Origin: Reticulitermes lucifugus
Taxonomy: Eukaryota; Arthropoda; Insecta; Blattodea; Rhinotermitidae
DNA: 64,000 nucleotides
NCBI GenBank assembly: GCA_026260175.1
Contig: JAKCWW010000460.1
Location: 1-64,000, forward strand
Reading direction: 5' to 3'
The notes under the pieces are model-generated. The model ran no database searches, was not told where the DNA came from, and worked only from the letters and a program-made list of their open reading frames with translations. This document shows positions 34,100 through 46,564 of the stretch, piece by piece (within the stretch, counting starts at the first letter, position 1; each line of letters opens with the position of its first letter). The position numbers and the translations under genes are program-made.

Positions 34100-35040
34100 C
34101 GTGCTAGTAAGTAGTCCAGACGAGACAAAACAGGGTACCTTCGGAAACGCAGCAGAAGTGCTGAATGCTCTGCCTATTGATAACCTCATATTTCAAGTGC
34201 ACAGCGCGACCACATTCATGTAAAAAAAAATGCCAATTCCTCAGTTTTGAGATTAAGTTCGGCTACACAGCAATAACGTAGTCATACACAAAAATTAAAA
34301 AAGTAGCGTTATTTAGCCACACACTATCCCTACATTCCACATCTACAAAGGCAACAGTAAAGAATATGGAAAACTCGCTTATAAAGCCCCGCTTAATGGG
34401 ACATTAAGCTCATTTTGCTCCTACTAGTTTGTTGATCCTCGGAGTAGTTAAAGCAAGACAGTAACAAGGTTCTCCTTGCACAGTCTACTGTGTTGCCTTA
34501 ATTTAAATAAACAAGAAAAATCTAATTCACAGTCGTAAGTAGTTGCGAGGAGTGTAAGACTCTTCAGTACAATTTCCACAACAGAACCCAAAACTGAGTT
34601 CTAGAAAATAAAGGCAATTCCCTTTTGATGGCTATTCTATTTATCATGGAATGAAGTTAGTAATGGACACTGCACTGACATATGTCGTTTTGCTACGCAC
34701 CTGTTCCTCCTTCGCAGCGTATAACAAATTACGAAGTAGAGGAAAGCTTGCTGCAAAGACCGCAAATGTCAATACTGACTAAACATTTTTACGCGTGCCG
34801 AACTTTATTAACTAACGTTCAATAAATAAATCAGCTGCATTTGATAAATCGCTTGCTACCCACCAGCGCGTCCCTCACGGCACTATACTGCGTCGCGACC
34901 TCAGGTTGAGGACCAATTCCAAATCGATTCAGGGCGACTAAGCCAAAGAAGAATGGTCCGAGAGAAAGTAAATAAACGGCAGAGCAGAGTGGCGAACTTC
35001 CGTGGACTACACACTATACCAAGTATTTGTCTACATTTAT
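34100..35040. other. No recognisable gene
   Basis: Nothing supportable seen. Confidence 0.4.
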
Positions 35041-35045
35041 GTCAT

Positions 35046-35290
35046 GTGACAGACGGGAGAGCTCAGTCGGTAATGACATAAGGCTACGGATTGAACGACC
35101 AAGAAATCGGGGTTAGATACCCGGTGGGGTAAGAGAATTCTTCTGCTCTCCAAAACGTCCAGACCGGCTCTGTGTCTCACCCAGCGACAGGGACTTGCCG
35201 CTCGCCGTTCAACTCCATCTACTGCTGAGGTTAAGAATTCGAGGGGCCATACCTTCACTCCGCCATATGTCTTTGAGGTGTAATGCTTGA
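35046..35290 (+). repeat. tRNA-derived SINE (family 3)
   Basis: GAGAGCTCAGTCGGTAATG is a tRNA-like A-box head; CGGGGTTAGATACCCGG is a decayed B box. Then CGTCCAGACCGGCTCTGTG and CACTCCGCCATATGTCTTTG. Confidence 0.75.
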
Positions 35291-35299
35291 CTAAGCAGA

Positions 35300-36170
35300 A
35301 AGACAAATTTGAATTTTATTTATGACATACGCCTTCTAAGTATGCACCTTGAAACATTTCTGAGACATTTTCGTACTCTGGTTTTCCGGATTATAACACT
35401 GCGTACTATGGCAAGTGGGAACGAGTATCAGAGTTACGGAGTGACACACTGGACGCAGTACATATTATATTAAATACACTCTGAGCACATGTAGCACCAA
35501 CTACTGACCAAATTTCAATGAAGTGTACAGACCCCCTGTCACCGGCTTGGATTTTGACATGTACTAGCCCAGTACTTCCTCTACATTACCTGAAGCCAAA
35601 ATCGAACTTTAGATAAAGCCTGGTGCACATACTGCAAGCACATTCATTCGAATCGTTCAAAGAAAGATGCCTACGGGACTACACAGTGTCTGCTTTATTT
35701 GTTTCTGGTTTTACTTAGCGCTGGAGTCAGTATCTCGGCATATATCGATAGTTTAACGCACAAATATGTATGTTCAGTTTGTTACACGCAGTGTCAGTGA
35801 ACTCACGCTTAAGATCCAGCAACAGTGTTCATCTGTGACTGACAATAATTTCTAACTCTACCTAGAATCACTAGGCTAATTCCTGGACTTACAACATTTA
35901 TGCAGAACAGAGATAGCATATTCAACAATTAAGGACACACAATATATCGAAATTTATTAAAAGCGATACACAATGTTGTGCTTTAAACCATCGATATAAC
36001 GTGGAATGGTGAGATGACAAGTGACTGACAGAAGATGTCGTCACCTACTTACAGGTACAGCCTCGGCACTTCCTGGGTGGGGGGTGGGGGGGGGGAGACT
36101 GAGGAAACAAAGCCTTTGCCAATCCAGTTTTCGAACTCAGCACCTCCAGAAGCGTTATCTCTTGAACCAA
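35300..36170. other. No recognisable gene
   Basis: Nothing supportable seen. A G-rich run lies at about 36079-36096. Confidence 0.4.
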
Positions 36171-36175
36171 ATTAA

Positions 36176-36430
36176 TCAGTTACAAGAAGGTACTTCCACA
36201 GGACAACAGGAATTTCTCGGTTAAAAAATGGTACTTCGCAGAGAATAAGAATATGAATTCCTCGGTTACAAGACTGCACTTCCCAAAGAACAAAACAAGG
36301 AATTCCCCGGTTGTACTTCCCAGAGAACGAATATGAATTTCTTGGTTACAAGGCGGTGCTTCCCGGAGAAACAAATATGAATTCCTCCGTTACGTGACAG
36401 TACTTCCCTCAGGAAAACAATATGAATTCA
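36176..36430 (+). repeat. Degenerate minisatellite, about six units of ~42 bp
   Basis: Unit is roughly GGTACTTCCCAGAGAACAAA then TATGAATTCCTCGGTTACAA then GAC. Units begin at about 36189, 36230, 36275, 36313, 36355 and 36399, with lengths from about 37 to 45. Each keeps a TACTTCC-like start and most keep GAATTCC. Not seen elsewhere in the window. Confidence 0.85.
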
Positions 36431-36439
36431 TAAACTTAT

Positions 36440-37910
36440 ATCACCTTCGATAAGACAGAGGTCACGTTGGGACGATATAATCAAATTTTCCCCACGACAT
36501 TAATTTCATCGAGATCCGCTCACTAGTTTCGGAGAGGAACCACACGGAACGGAGAAGTACTGTAAATGTCTCCAACTACATTCACTTTAAACACTGCATC
36601 TAAAGATGTAATAACAAATCCGACGTGTGATGGAAATACAAACAGGCACGTCGACCTCACATTGTAGTTTAAAGTCAATGTACGTTAAGTAAAATAATGT
36701 CCGTTTATTATGATACCAATAAGCTACACTTTTCTTGCTCTCGTCTCTAGCCTGGCCGCTTCGGGAGTAATGGAGTCACTATGTTCTGTGTAAAAGCAAA
36801 GTTTGTTGCTAGTTCCTATCAATAACACTTGATTGCTCCCCTGTCCTATTTTTCAAGACAAGTCAGCCGTATTGCCTGCTATTAAAAGAACCTACTCTTG
36901 CTATTAAAAGATACATAAATAGATGTAAATGAAGCGTCCATTATTATTGACAGAGGTCTGAAAACACATAAAAATGTTTGATGCTGCCTTCCTCTCACGA
37001 AACGAACCCACACAACAGGGAGCAACTGTCGCTAAATCTGCCCATATTCATCAGGCATGTAAAACTCGGTGGTGCGTGCGAACCGCAATGAGCTAGACAT
37101 GAGATTGGGATAATTTTAAGAACAAACAGAATGGAATGTTACTTACAAATACCAGGATACCATAAATAATCCCTTCCTAGACCCAAATCTAAATCTAAAA
37201 AGGATCTAAATTAGATTATCCAAAGCGGACAATTCTAATATATCACCTCTGCTCTGAACAGTTTCTATAAACTTTCGATGACGCGACTGTAATTATTGAT
37301 GACGTGTGCGTATCTGTTAACCGCGATATGTCGGAGTTCTAACCTCATTTCGTCAGTGAAAACTGTTGCACAAACAAGCAGGCGTACCTGCTACCAGAGA
37401 TCGCAAAATTTGGGAAGAGAATGGAATAATTTTTGGGAATCAAGGTACAGGTAAGTAAGTGTAAAACACTTCACTTCATATTCACGAAACTGTTCCTTTA
37501 GAACTGAATCACACTGCACTGCCATTAGGTCTATTTGTATATCCCCTTCCGCTTTATCAGCGTTAAAATTACATTTTCAGTGAACGTAGCAAATTTCATT
37601 TCATCAAGCGTAACATCTTCAAACCGATTTTCCTGAATAGCTAATGAACCGTAGATTTGACTCACGCAAATTAAGCGGTCTGCGTGTTGCGAAATATACT
37701 GAATTGTAATTTTTTACTCGCGTTTCCCAGAGCCGAAATGTTATCTAAAATGCTTTCACAGTTTCACTCACTAATCTTATTAAATTCTTCCTTCCTTACA
37801 GTTTCACATTTAACTTACGTGTTTTGTAATATCAACTAAAATGCCAGATCTCATTTCTATTCCATATGTTTTGGCCCTAACATCGTTTTTATTACTTCCA
37901 AAAGTATAAT
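36440..37910. other. No recognisable gene
   Basis: AT-rich sequence, short ORFs only. Confidence 0.4.
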
Positions 37911-37914
37911 AATT

Positions 37915-38060
37915 TTACAGTGAACACAGGCCTTGAGAAGCTGCCTCAAATATCTTCCTCATCACTCTGTTCTCGAATATGCTCAACCTACGTTCTTCCT
38001 TTAATGTAAAAGACGACTTTAACACCCACAGAATATGAGAATCAAAATCAGAGCTCTCTG
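37915..38060 (-). pseudogene. LINE 3' tail fragment
   Basis: The minus strand encodes FTLKEERRLSIFENRVMRKI, the same region as VLENREMFSRV at 3.8 kb and the start of the C-terminal LINE tail. Sequence upstream in the same ORF (to 38307) is not recognised. Confidence 0.55.
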
Positions 38061-38309
38061 TACAATAATGCATCTTTTGTTTTAGGCCAAACTCGGGAAG
38101 ACGGAAGATAATTTCATTCATCAAATCATAAAACCTTTTCCAATATCTTGTGGCAGGACAACCAGCGAATTTCAGCGTAATATAGCACATCTTCATATTC
38201 ATTATGAATATCGAGAGAACAGAACGAAACTGTCGACGATATAATTCTCGGGCAGGACTGAAGTCAACGATTGACACCATTCTTCTTACACTGCGTTCCA
38301 ATCTCATGG

Positions 38310-39690
38310 TTTACTCACAGAATACTTCCCGGTGTACTACAAATGACAACTGTGACTTCACAACCAAGTTCTTCGTTCATTTTCCCACAAGACACTCGTC
38401 ATGCTATGACGCCTCCGTCAGTCACAATGCACAAAGTTTGTTAAGTGGAAGCTCATACCCTTTAAATAAATTACAATCTCACAAAAAAAGTCTTCACCAC
38501 TAGTAGTTCCATGCACACAAATTAATTCCAAAAGTTTCATAAAAAAAGTTCAGTTACAACCGCGAATAAACGCTGCAGGCTGGGCAGTATCTTTAACATC
38601 TGCGGTTTTCATCCACAGCTACAGATGTTGCTCGAAAAATGTTATTCCCCAATCTTAACTGATCCTTCAGAATATTTTGCTAAGTTCGGTCACTGTGTTT
38701 ATACTAAGGCTTATGTTTTTGAATTTTTGTTCAGGTTTTTCAAACAAACTCTCAAATAAATTGTCCTCTCAATGTATTTTTACTTGGTTGCAATTAAATT
38801 GGCCAACACACAACTTGCTTTAACTGCTGATTCATTTCACTTTATTAATTTCATGTAAGACTTCATGTTGTTTTTTAAAGAGGGCTTTACTTCGCGCAAT
38901 TTATCAGTTCTACGTTTCTCTGTCACTGCGCCATATTTCTCTTTGTAACATATTTTGTGAAGACGTTTAAATTATGGCCTACTCTTCGGAAACGCCGACC
39001 TTCTGACAAATCAGACACAAGCAGTGCTTCGAATTTGCGCGGGGGGAAGAAGAAGTTCTTCTTCTCATTTTTTTTCGAAATATGCGACCCTCGTCTTCCA
39101 TCTTACGTTTCTTACATCAGCCTGACTTCGTTTTTGACACTGTGGAACTTATTATTTGGATCACGTTAGAATTCATTACAACTAAACGTAGAACATGATT
39201 AAAAGCAAATTTACAGCGAATATAACTAAATATTATGCATCGATTAATCCTGCGAGCACAGACAGATTCCAACCCTTCTTAAGTGTAACTCTCGATTAAA
39301 TGCAAGTTGCAGCTCACGTGGACAATCATGTCTCCTCTTATAGCTCAGTTAATCCGCCGAAGTAACGGAGTAGTCATGCTGCAGGCACAAGTTAGGCGAT
39401 CGTCCAATCACACACAGCCGCCGTGAAAATACATGAAACTACGAAGTTTCGCCAACAATACGACAACCTATTTTACGACATTATCCGATCACACGTTTAT
39501 ATGTACTTATAAATTGTATTTTTTGGGCAGGACTCACAGTTTGTTTTTTAAAAGTTTCGCGGGCTGCCAAAATGATTCAAACGGGCCCCCAGTTTTATAT
39601 GCCTGGTCTACATGCTTCAATGCCGAATACAATGGAACGCTTTTTAGGGAGTTTTGTGTTGGGGCCTACAGCGATATTTGCTGGGCTAGT
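38310..39690. other. No recognisable gene
   Basis: AT-rich, no supportable feature. Confidence 0.4.
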
Positions 39691-39697
39691 TTAGATT

Positions 39698-39960
39698 TGG
39701 GCGGCCGGGACAGCGCTGTCGGTATAGCGACACGCTACGGGCTGGACAGTCTGAGTTTCGAACCTCGATGGGGGCGAGATCGGCCCTTATGCCCACCCAG
39801 CCTCCTGTATAATGGGTATCAGATGTCTTTCCGGGGGTAAAGCGGCCGGGGCGCGGCGCTGACCACGCATCCCCCCCCTCTAGCGCTGGGGTCAAAATTC
39901 TGCCTTCCCAATGTGTCTAATTTGCATGTAAGGGAACAGCTTTACCTTTTTATAGTTTAG
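39698..39960 (+). repeat. tRNA-derived SINE (family 3)
   Basis: GGCCGGGACAGCGCTGTCGG head, B-box-like TTTCGAACCTCG, CCCACCCAGCCTCCTGTATA and CCGGGGGTAAAGCGGCCGGG blocks, ending near AACAGCTTTACC. Confidence 0.75.
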
Positions 39961-40814
39961 ATCTGGTTCGTGTCGGCACAAACACGAGGCTCTACACAGT
40001 TATCGTAATAATATTTACTGTAAAGTGTAAAGTATTAAGCTGTTCATTGTCTGTAATTTACTACACCTTCGTACTGCTTGTTTCCTACCTTCTTTCGCAA
40101 ACATCCTTAATCCATGCTCGTCACTTGGGATTAAAGACGAAATTTCACAAGATATAAAATGAGGTAAAGATTCTTACAATTTAAACTTAAATCTTTGTAT
40201 GGAAGACGTGAAGACAAAATACACCCAGGCGTAAATACTGTAATACTTTTTGATTTTATGCATTAGTGAACAAAGCAAAGGCAATATTACAACACACAGA
40301 ACGATGGAATACTGTAAAACAATTTTACGTCTGGTGTGCATTTAATGCGACGAACAAGAATACGGGTAGACCTACTAATTTATACCTTAAACGAGTGCGT
40401 TCTTATTGATCCAGCTCGCTCGGTTCCTGTTTCTGCTATAACCAGCACTACAAACCTAATACCTCGTCAATATCCGTTCACCTTGGCAATACCCACCAAC
40501 TTCGTTCCGCAAAAGAGAGAGAAATACTTGAAAAGCAACGTCCTACACACTGACGTTTAAAAGGAACAAGACCAAACTCACGGAAGGCTGGCCAAGCAGA
40601 CTGTATTTCGTAAAACTGTTCTCTTCAATTTCAATTTTAAAGTTAAAGAGTGCAACTTATTACAGCAACTCTGCACTGCCTTGCACTCTGCATGAACAGT
40701 ACCAGAAAAAGACAAGGTTTCCTTTCACACCATTTCATGTTTAAATTTGTAATCAATTTTAAACATTGTACATTTATCTTCGTGCACGAAGACAAGAAGT
40801 TCCACACACTGGCC

Positions 40815-41100
40815 ACTTTACCCCAAGGGAAAGAGCTCGCGGTGTCTATTCGATACGAGGCTGGGTGGACCCCTCAGCTGGCCTGGATAATGCGGAAAAG
40901 GAGACAAATCTGTAGTCCGCCCCAGATTCTCTGTCGTCCAACCCATAGCCCGGTTTGGAAAAGAGAATTCTTTCTTCTCCCAAGTGCCCCAAGCCTCATA
41001 CTTAATAATTACCGGGGGTGGGGTGGCTACTCACCACGGTGGGCTAAGTTGATACCTCTATCTAATGCCAAGGGTAAGAAAAATGCACAGAGCTATACGT
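40815..41100 (-). repeat. SINE family 3, diverged
   Basis: TTTACCCCAAGGGAAAGAG and CGATACGAGGCTGGGTGGAC are the reverse complement of the TTTCCGGGGGTAAAG and CACCCAGCCTCCTGT blocks. The part after about 40930 is less certain. Confidence 0.5.
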
Positions 41101-41109
41101 CCATTCTCC

Positions 41110-42070
41110 CCACATGCCACACTTAACGGCACGTCGCATCACTAAGCACACAGACAACTTTTAACTTCCTTCCACTCTGCATTCTATGTACCAGATAGAC
41201 TTTCCGGTATGAAGTAGGTTTTATGAACTGGTATTGTCCTCAGTCTGCGAGTATTCTCAGATCCAGGGTGATTTTCTGGTAAAGACAGGTTTCCGTTAAT
41301 CTTTGTTCCGTTCTATGTAATTTCATTCACTATGATATTGTTCACATCTGAGTCCTGCAACTTCTTCTACCCAGCGTGCGCTGTATGTAGGTGGAGAGAG
41401 CGTGAGCGTGTGAGTGCGTGCGTGTGTGTGTGTAGGAAGCAGATCGCATTCATCGGTTGTTACCGTGAATGCGGAAAGCGGATGAAGGGAGAGGGGAACG
41501 TTACCCTTCTATAGGCTACTGCTGCGTTATATACGCAGATACAGAGCAATATTGATATATTACAGGGGAAACATTCGAAAATCCCTGCACCGCTCTACCA
41601 ACTATACGCAATCCATCACTAGAAAAAGACGCACGATCACATGGAATGATGGTGGGAAGCAAAGAGGAAAGAGGGGGGTGGGGGGAAGAGAGAGTAAACA
41701 CTAGCGATTTTCACAGGGATTCCGCGTACACTGCTAGTCGATTAATTACAGCGATTAATCGTAGAACTGTTTATTCTCTAATCGATCCTTCAATCGGTTT
41801 CGATATATAACTTGTTTAATGCACCAATTTCCCTTTCCCTCACCCATATTACCAACACTTGTTAATTTTTAAATATGCCAATTATTCTCAGGATTGAATG
41901 GATAACAATGAATTAAAAGCAAGAGCTGGATATTATTTTAACTGCAAAACTGCAAACTGTACTGAATTAAACAAATGAAGATAAATTACAAAAAATGTAA
42001 TTCTGAACCAGCAAATATAACTAAAGTTTTCACATGTCGGTAGTAAAGCAGTGAACCTGATGAAAAGCAT
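41110..42070. other. No recognisable gene
   Basis: Contains a short GT tract at about 41422-41434 and a G-rich run at about 41670-41685. Confidence 0.4.
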
Positions 42071-42079
42071 CTTTTAAGG

Positions 42080-42607
42080 CACAGGTGGCCAGACTTTTGG
42101 ACTCGGTGACCTACCCCAAAGATAGAAAACCTTTCGCGATCTACCATAGCACATAACGTATTAATACTACGCCACCTAGGCAAAGAAATGTAAAATAGTA
42201 TAACATCAAATATATAAAAGCACAATTGTCTCATTTATTAAAAATTGATCTTTTTAAACTACAACAATTGACCATAATTAAAAGGTGTTCTTCATTAACC
42301 TTCCTATTGTGAAGTTGATGCATGACATTGCATATCTTACGATAACTTACTGAAAGAGGGTTCAGAATTACTTAGGTACAAGTGAAGGCAGTATTTTAAC
42401 TGTTCATCGGTCAGGCGGCTTCGGTATCTTGATTTAAATATCTTCATCTGGGAAAAGGCTTCTTTGCAGATGTATGTTGAGCCAAAAAATGCTGTCAAAC
42501 GAAGAGCTATTGATTGTACCGAGGCGGCAAATAAATTTTGATAGAGACCAAAAAGCGTCCGCCATCGACTAAACACCTGGCCGCGATCGACTGTTTGGCC
42601 ACCTCTG
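42080..42607 (-). mobile_element. Short hAT element with perfect 8-bp target duplication
   Basis: Left end CACAGGTGGCCAGAC and right end, read inwards, CAGAGGTGGCCAAAC form imperfect inverted repeats. TTTTAAGG occurs directly outside both ends (42072-42079 and 42608-42615), an exact 8-bp duplication as expected for hAT. The minus strand encodes the C-terminal dimerisation region of a hAT transposase at 42337-42540: FGSTYICKEAFSQMKIFKSR then YRSRLTDEQLKYCL. At 528 bp it has lost the catalytic domain, so it is an internally deleted copy. Confidence 0.92.
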
Positions 42608-42727
42608 TTTTAAGGGCACAGTATTGTTGGGACAAACGAATGTGCTACACATTTCAATTACAGACGTCTACAAGGATCACACATGTTTCAAACCCCTTTT
42701 CTGTTGGCGCTGTCAAACGCTGCGCTA

Positions 42728-43999
42728 ACGAGGGGCGGTACGAAAGTAATGCCCCTTATTTTTTCTGAGAAACTATTACAATTATAATAAAATTTACATA
42801 TGTCATTGGTACATCCTTTACAAAGTTGCGATTATTTTTCCACAAAGTCTCCTTCATTACCAGCACACTTTTTCCAACTTTGCGTGAGACGCTGTATGCT
42901 GGTGGCGTAAAAATATTTGCCGAAGCGTCGGAGCTCTTCACGGACGGTGTTTTCAGCTCGTAGTCGTCCGCAAAACGGCGTCTTCGGACTGCATCCCTCA
43001 GGAGGCCAAAAAGTTGGAAGTCAGGGGGTGATAAATCGGGACTGTAAGGAGCATGAGGGAGAACAGTCCACCCCACTTGCCTTCCCTGTGCGCAGACTGG
43101 TGTGCGGTCTGGCGTTGTCATGATTCATCTTCCTGTTTGGCCGAACCCCTCGAATTCACTTAACTTCTGTAACGTCTCCACATATCGCTCTGAATTGATT
43201 GTGGCACCTCTCTCCAAAAATTCCATTGTCCCTTCACTCTCCCAGAAGACGCCAGCCATGAATTTACCCGTAGAAGTCTGCACCTTGAATTCTTTCTTGC
43301 GTGGCGACGACCGATGATGTAATTCCACTGCACGTCTTTTCGTTAATGGGTCGTAACGATGAACCCAGGTTTAATCACCGGTAATTATTCTTGGCTGAAA
43401 AGCATCTCAGTTTTTCTCACTGAGCTGGAGAACTTCTGCGCAAATTTTTTTCTTCAGGCTGTTTTGTGTTCGAAAGTGCGCATTTTCGGCACCCATCTTG
43501 CGAAAACCTTTCTGTAGCCAAGTTCTCTCATGATGGCCATAACCGCCGATTTTCGAATCCCTATTGCGGCACACAGTTCACTTGTGATGTGACGGTCATT
43601 CGGAATCAGCGCATCGCCTTGTTTTTGGTCTCCGTCGTCGCTGTTGTGGCTGGTCGACCGCTGCGGGGCCTGTCATCAACATCATTTTCAACGAACCCAG
43701 CGTCTAATTGAGCTAACGTCTATGGCATCCTCACCATACATGCTTCTCAGACGTCTATGAATCTCTGTCGGACTGGAGCCTTCTGCAGTAATAAATTCAA
43801 TCACCACTTTCTGCCAGTACGTCCCAAGACATTCGCCATTTTGCACTGTTACTGTGTTGAACGCACGTGACTAACTGTAGCACAGATGATCCTGGTGGAG
43901 CTGGATAGTTTTGCTAGCAGGTGAGTAAGGTAAGAAACTCTACCAGGCGCCACACTTAAAAGAAAAAATAGGAGGCATTACTTTCGTACCGACCTTCGT
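42728..43999 (-). mobile_element. Full-length mariner element
   Basis: The left end ACGAGGGGCGGTACGAAAGT and the right end read inwards ACGAAGGTCGGTACGAAAGT are inverted repeats of about 30 bp; both continue AATGCC. TA precedes the left end; AA follows the right end, so one duplication base may be mutated. Length 1272 bp is typical for mariner. It lies 120 bp from the hAT copy. Confidence 0.92.
42756..43839 (-). pseudogene. Mariner transposase, broken by stop and frameshifts
   Basis: Likely start ATG at 43839 (MANVLGRTG). Then FITAEGSSPTEIHRRLRSMY and EDAIDVSSIRRWVR (helix-turn-helix region). The first catalytic motif reads ITGD-stop-TWVHRYDP, with Asp at 43376-43374 and the following Glu codon changed to TAA (43373-43371). 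Next are FKVQTSTGKFMAGVFWESEG, then HDNARPHT with the second Asp at 43119-43117, after which the frame shifts. Finally HAPYSPDLSPPDFQLF holds the third Asp. All three Asp of the D,D34D triad are visible, so the copy died by stop and frameshift rather than by loss of the triad. The coding span of about 1.08 kb fits the usual ~345 residues. Confidence 0.88.
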
Positions 44000-44249
44000 A
44001 ATATGTTTTCTCTAAATTAATCATTATATTTACATTGATATACTGACTGAAAAGACAGATACACTGCTACTTACGAATAATAGCGGGGGTGAATAAATCC
44101 AGAGCGCCAGTGTCTGGGCGACAAAGTTTTCTATGGTGGCGGCTAAAATCTGTTGTCCTCAGTATGGAACCTGCTTCATGTCACACTCCTGGCGTCTAGT
44201 ATTTTGTGGTGGCTCCCAGATTTTTGGAAAATTTGTGCACCGCTGAGTT

Positions 44250-44485
44250 ACTATTCTGGCTTATTATTTGGATGCAACCTCCATCTACAGCTCGGCATCT
44301 AATTGATGCCACATGCGCTCCAACACTTCATGAGAAACTGAAGTTAAGTGTCCAGTGTTCTTAAGTTAACTGCTGTAGTGATGTTAACTGTGGGGAGCAC
44401 ATTCTGTCCCGTAAATAATTCCACGAGAAAAATGTATCAGGCTAACATAAGGTGAACGTGAAGGCCAAGAAATCGGTCTTCCTCT
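44250..44485 (-). pseudogene. Mariner-like transposase C-terminal fragment
   Basis: Minus strand: LRGRPISWPSRSPYVSLIHF parallels the motif RGGPxxWPPRSPDLTPLDFF of insect mariner-like transposases, with the catalytic Asp lost. Downstream SVSHEVLERMWHQLDAEL fits the C-terminal helix. Two stops interrupt it. Confidence 0.55.
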
Positions 44486-44499
44486 AAGAATCCACATAT

Positions 44500-45315
44500 T
44501 CGGAAATTACGCCTTCAATGACTGCCACACATTGTTGAAACGTGAACGTGCGATGTTTTGCTGAAAGAGGATATTACCGCTCCAATAAGACGAAAAGCAT
44601 CTTTCTAATGTGCTACAGTTTTACTGCAAAGAAAGTCGGACGTATGGCTTATGCACCGGTGAGGCCGGGAGTGCTGAAAACATGTTCTTCGTCTCGAATA
44701 TTTTTTTCCATATCCCACACGCAGGGAATTGTAAACAAATACTACTGTCAATTTTACGATTCTATAACGCTCGATAAACACATATAATATGAAATAATAA
44801 CAATGTACAAGACTTATAATTATCATCATCATCATCGATACTACACTTTTACATGTGTACGTGTAATCTTTCAGGCTGAACATATTTATTAAAAGCGTAA
44901 AACCACATTTATCGAAATCGTTTAAACATGTTAAGGTCTCTAGTTCAGAACTCCGTTAACTTCAAACGACAGCTTACACACTTGCTCGTCCCCAGGTGTA
45001 AAAGATACCAATAATTCAGAAAAAATAACCAATAATAACGTCAATGTAAAGTGGCTCAACAAGTATCCGGAAAAAGACAGCGTCCCTTTTACATTTTTTC
45101 TGAAACGACCAACGGCTACGCCTCTGCTTTGGCGCTACATCGATTACAAAAACACCTTGTTTTAAGAACTGTCTATAAGCAAATCTTCGCTTTTGAAAAT
45201 CTGGATTATTAGGCGCGTTCGAATCCCTGCGAAGTGCCTATTAAAACCATTCAGTCCGTCTATACGTACGAAACCGCTACTTTTCGTGGGACTTAACCCT
45301 GAATAATATAACCTT
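44500..45315. other. No recognisable gene
   Basis: No supportable feature; a short (CAT)n at about 44822-44837. Confidence 0.4.
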
Positions 45316-45320
45316 CCCCC

Positions 45321-45572
45321 CCCCAATGGCTCGACAGTCACTTGGGGGCCTATGCGCCTAATTTTTTCGAGGCTTCACGATCACACTTTTTAGACACACC
45401 ACATTCGGTAGGACTCCTCTGGANNNNNNNNNNNNNNNNNNNNNNNNNNNNNNNNNNNNNNNNNNNNNNNNNNNNNNNNNNNNNNNNNNNNNNNNNNNNN
45501 NNNNNNNNNNNNNNNAGTAAGCGAGCGGCCGCAGACCCACGCCTTAGACCGCACGGCCACTGGGATCGGCAT
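45321..45572 (-). repeat. SINE family 2, interrupted by an assembly gap (N 45424-45515)
   Basis: CGGTAGGACTCCTCTGGA before the gap and GCGAGCGGCCGCAGACCC, GCACGGCCACTGGGATCGGC after it match the copy at 28.9 kb. The middle is missing from the assembly. Confidence 0.85.
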
Positions 45573-45574
45573 AA

Positions 45575-46175
45575 TATAACCTACCCATTCAAATTTCAGT
45601 TACAATTGCACAAGAATGGAATGTCTACATGAAAGGCTATATGCATTTCTGTGAGCATCTGGAATTTAACTTGCAAAACTCGCTAAATATTTATCGGGAA
45701 GAAAAATGTTTGAAACTGAAGTTGTAAAAGAAAATGAAACACGTCTTATATCTAATGCACCTTCCCGTAATATTGCGGTTTTCGAGATAATTAAACAGGG
45801 GGGTAGGATGGGTATTCTTACACTTCTTAGCGTGTTTGGTATACGTAATAAAGCTTCCTGTACAACTGAACTACGCAAAGCCAAGTATTTACATCCAACC
45901 CGCCATCTGAAAGAAAATAACTCTGAAAGTTCGGTGGTTTTTAACGTTTCAAAATAATGCGAATCAAAAAACTTATGTATGTAAGATTTACGCCATAGAG
46001 TATGTAAGAATTCTGAATACATCTCGGATCGTTTATGCGCTCTGGCTAACACACACATCCAGCCTATGAGAATGACGCATTCCTCATTCAGAAGTTTCTA
46101 CTAGTGTCCATAATATCCATTTTAATATTGCACAGTCAGAGGTGTCGGAAGTGTTTAAACACGGGGAGAAAGAAA
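45575..46175. other. No recognisable gene; opposing ORFs
   Basis: A 130-codon ORF on the minus strand (45666-46058) and an 83-codon ORF on the plus strand (45706-45957) overlap. I recognise neither, and no splice signals frame them convincingly. Confidence 0.3.
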
Positions 46176-46184
46176 GAGAGAGAG

Positions 46185-46224
<40 letters not shown>
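46175..46224. repeat. (GA)n(GT)n compound microsatellite
   Basis: AGAGAGAGAGAG followed by about eighteen GT/TG units. Confidence 0.95.
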
Positions 46225-46225
<1 letters not shown>

Positions 46226-46423
46226 ACAAAATTGGGTTATATGTACGAGACAAAGCGGTGAGACTAGGGGCGGGAGCAGGGGATGGATAGAAGAGGACCC
46301 CTGCCCCTGAAATTCCTAAGAACCGAAACGTCTATCTATATCTCATCTGAATCACACCCCTTACACAGTAAACTGAGAAATTAAAGCAATTAGGAAAATA
46401 TTTTATATTTATTCCCATTTCGT

Positions 46424-46560
46424 GTTCTGGGGGTGCCGGGTTCAAATCTCAGCACCAGAGACTAACCACCCTGACTGAAGATTTTCAGTTCAGAAAAATC
46501 TCATGAGAGCACCTCAATGCCACGACCTCCTACCATATCCTTTCAAATTTCTTACCCGCT
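46424..46560 (+). repeat. SINE-like fragment (family 5) with B box
   Basis: GGTGCCGGGTTCAAATCTCAG is a good pol III B box. CTGACTGAAGATTTTCAG follows. The A-box half is not clear. Confidence 0.4.
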
Positions 46561-46564
46561 GCTC

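Noticed and set aside
36176-36430. CRISPR-like array
   Set aside because: Units are directly contiguous and degenerate with no unique spacers, and the genome is eukaryotic.
45666-46058. 130-codon ORF on the minus strand with an opposing 83-codon ORF
   Set aside because: No family resemblance, and two overlapping opposite ORFs suggest composition rather than coding.
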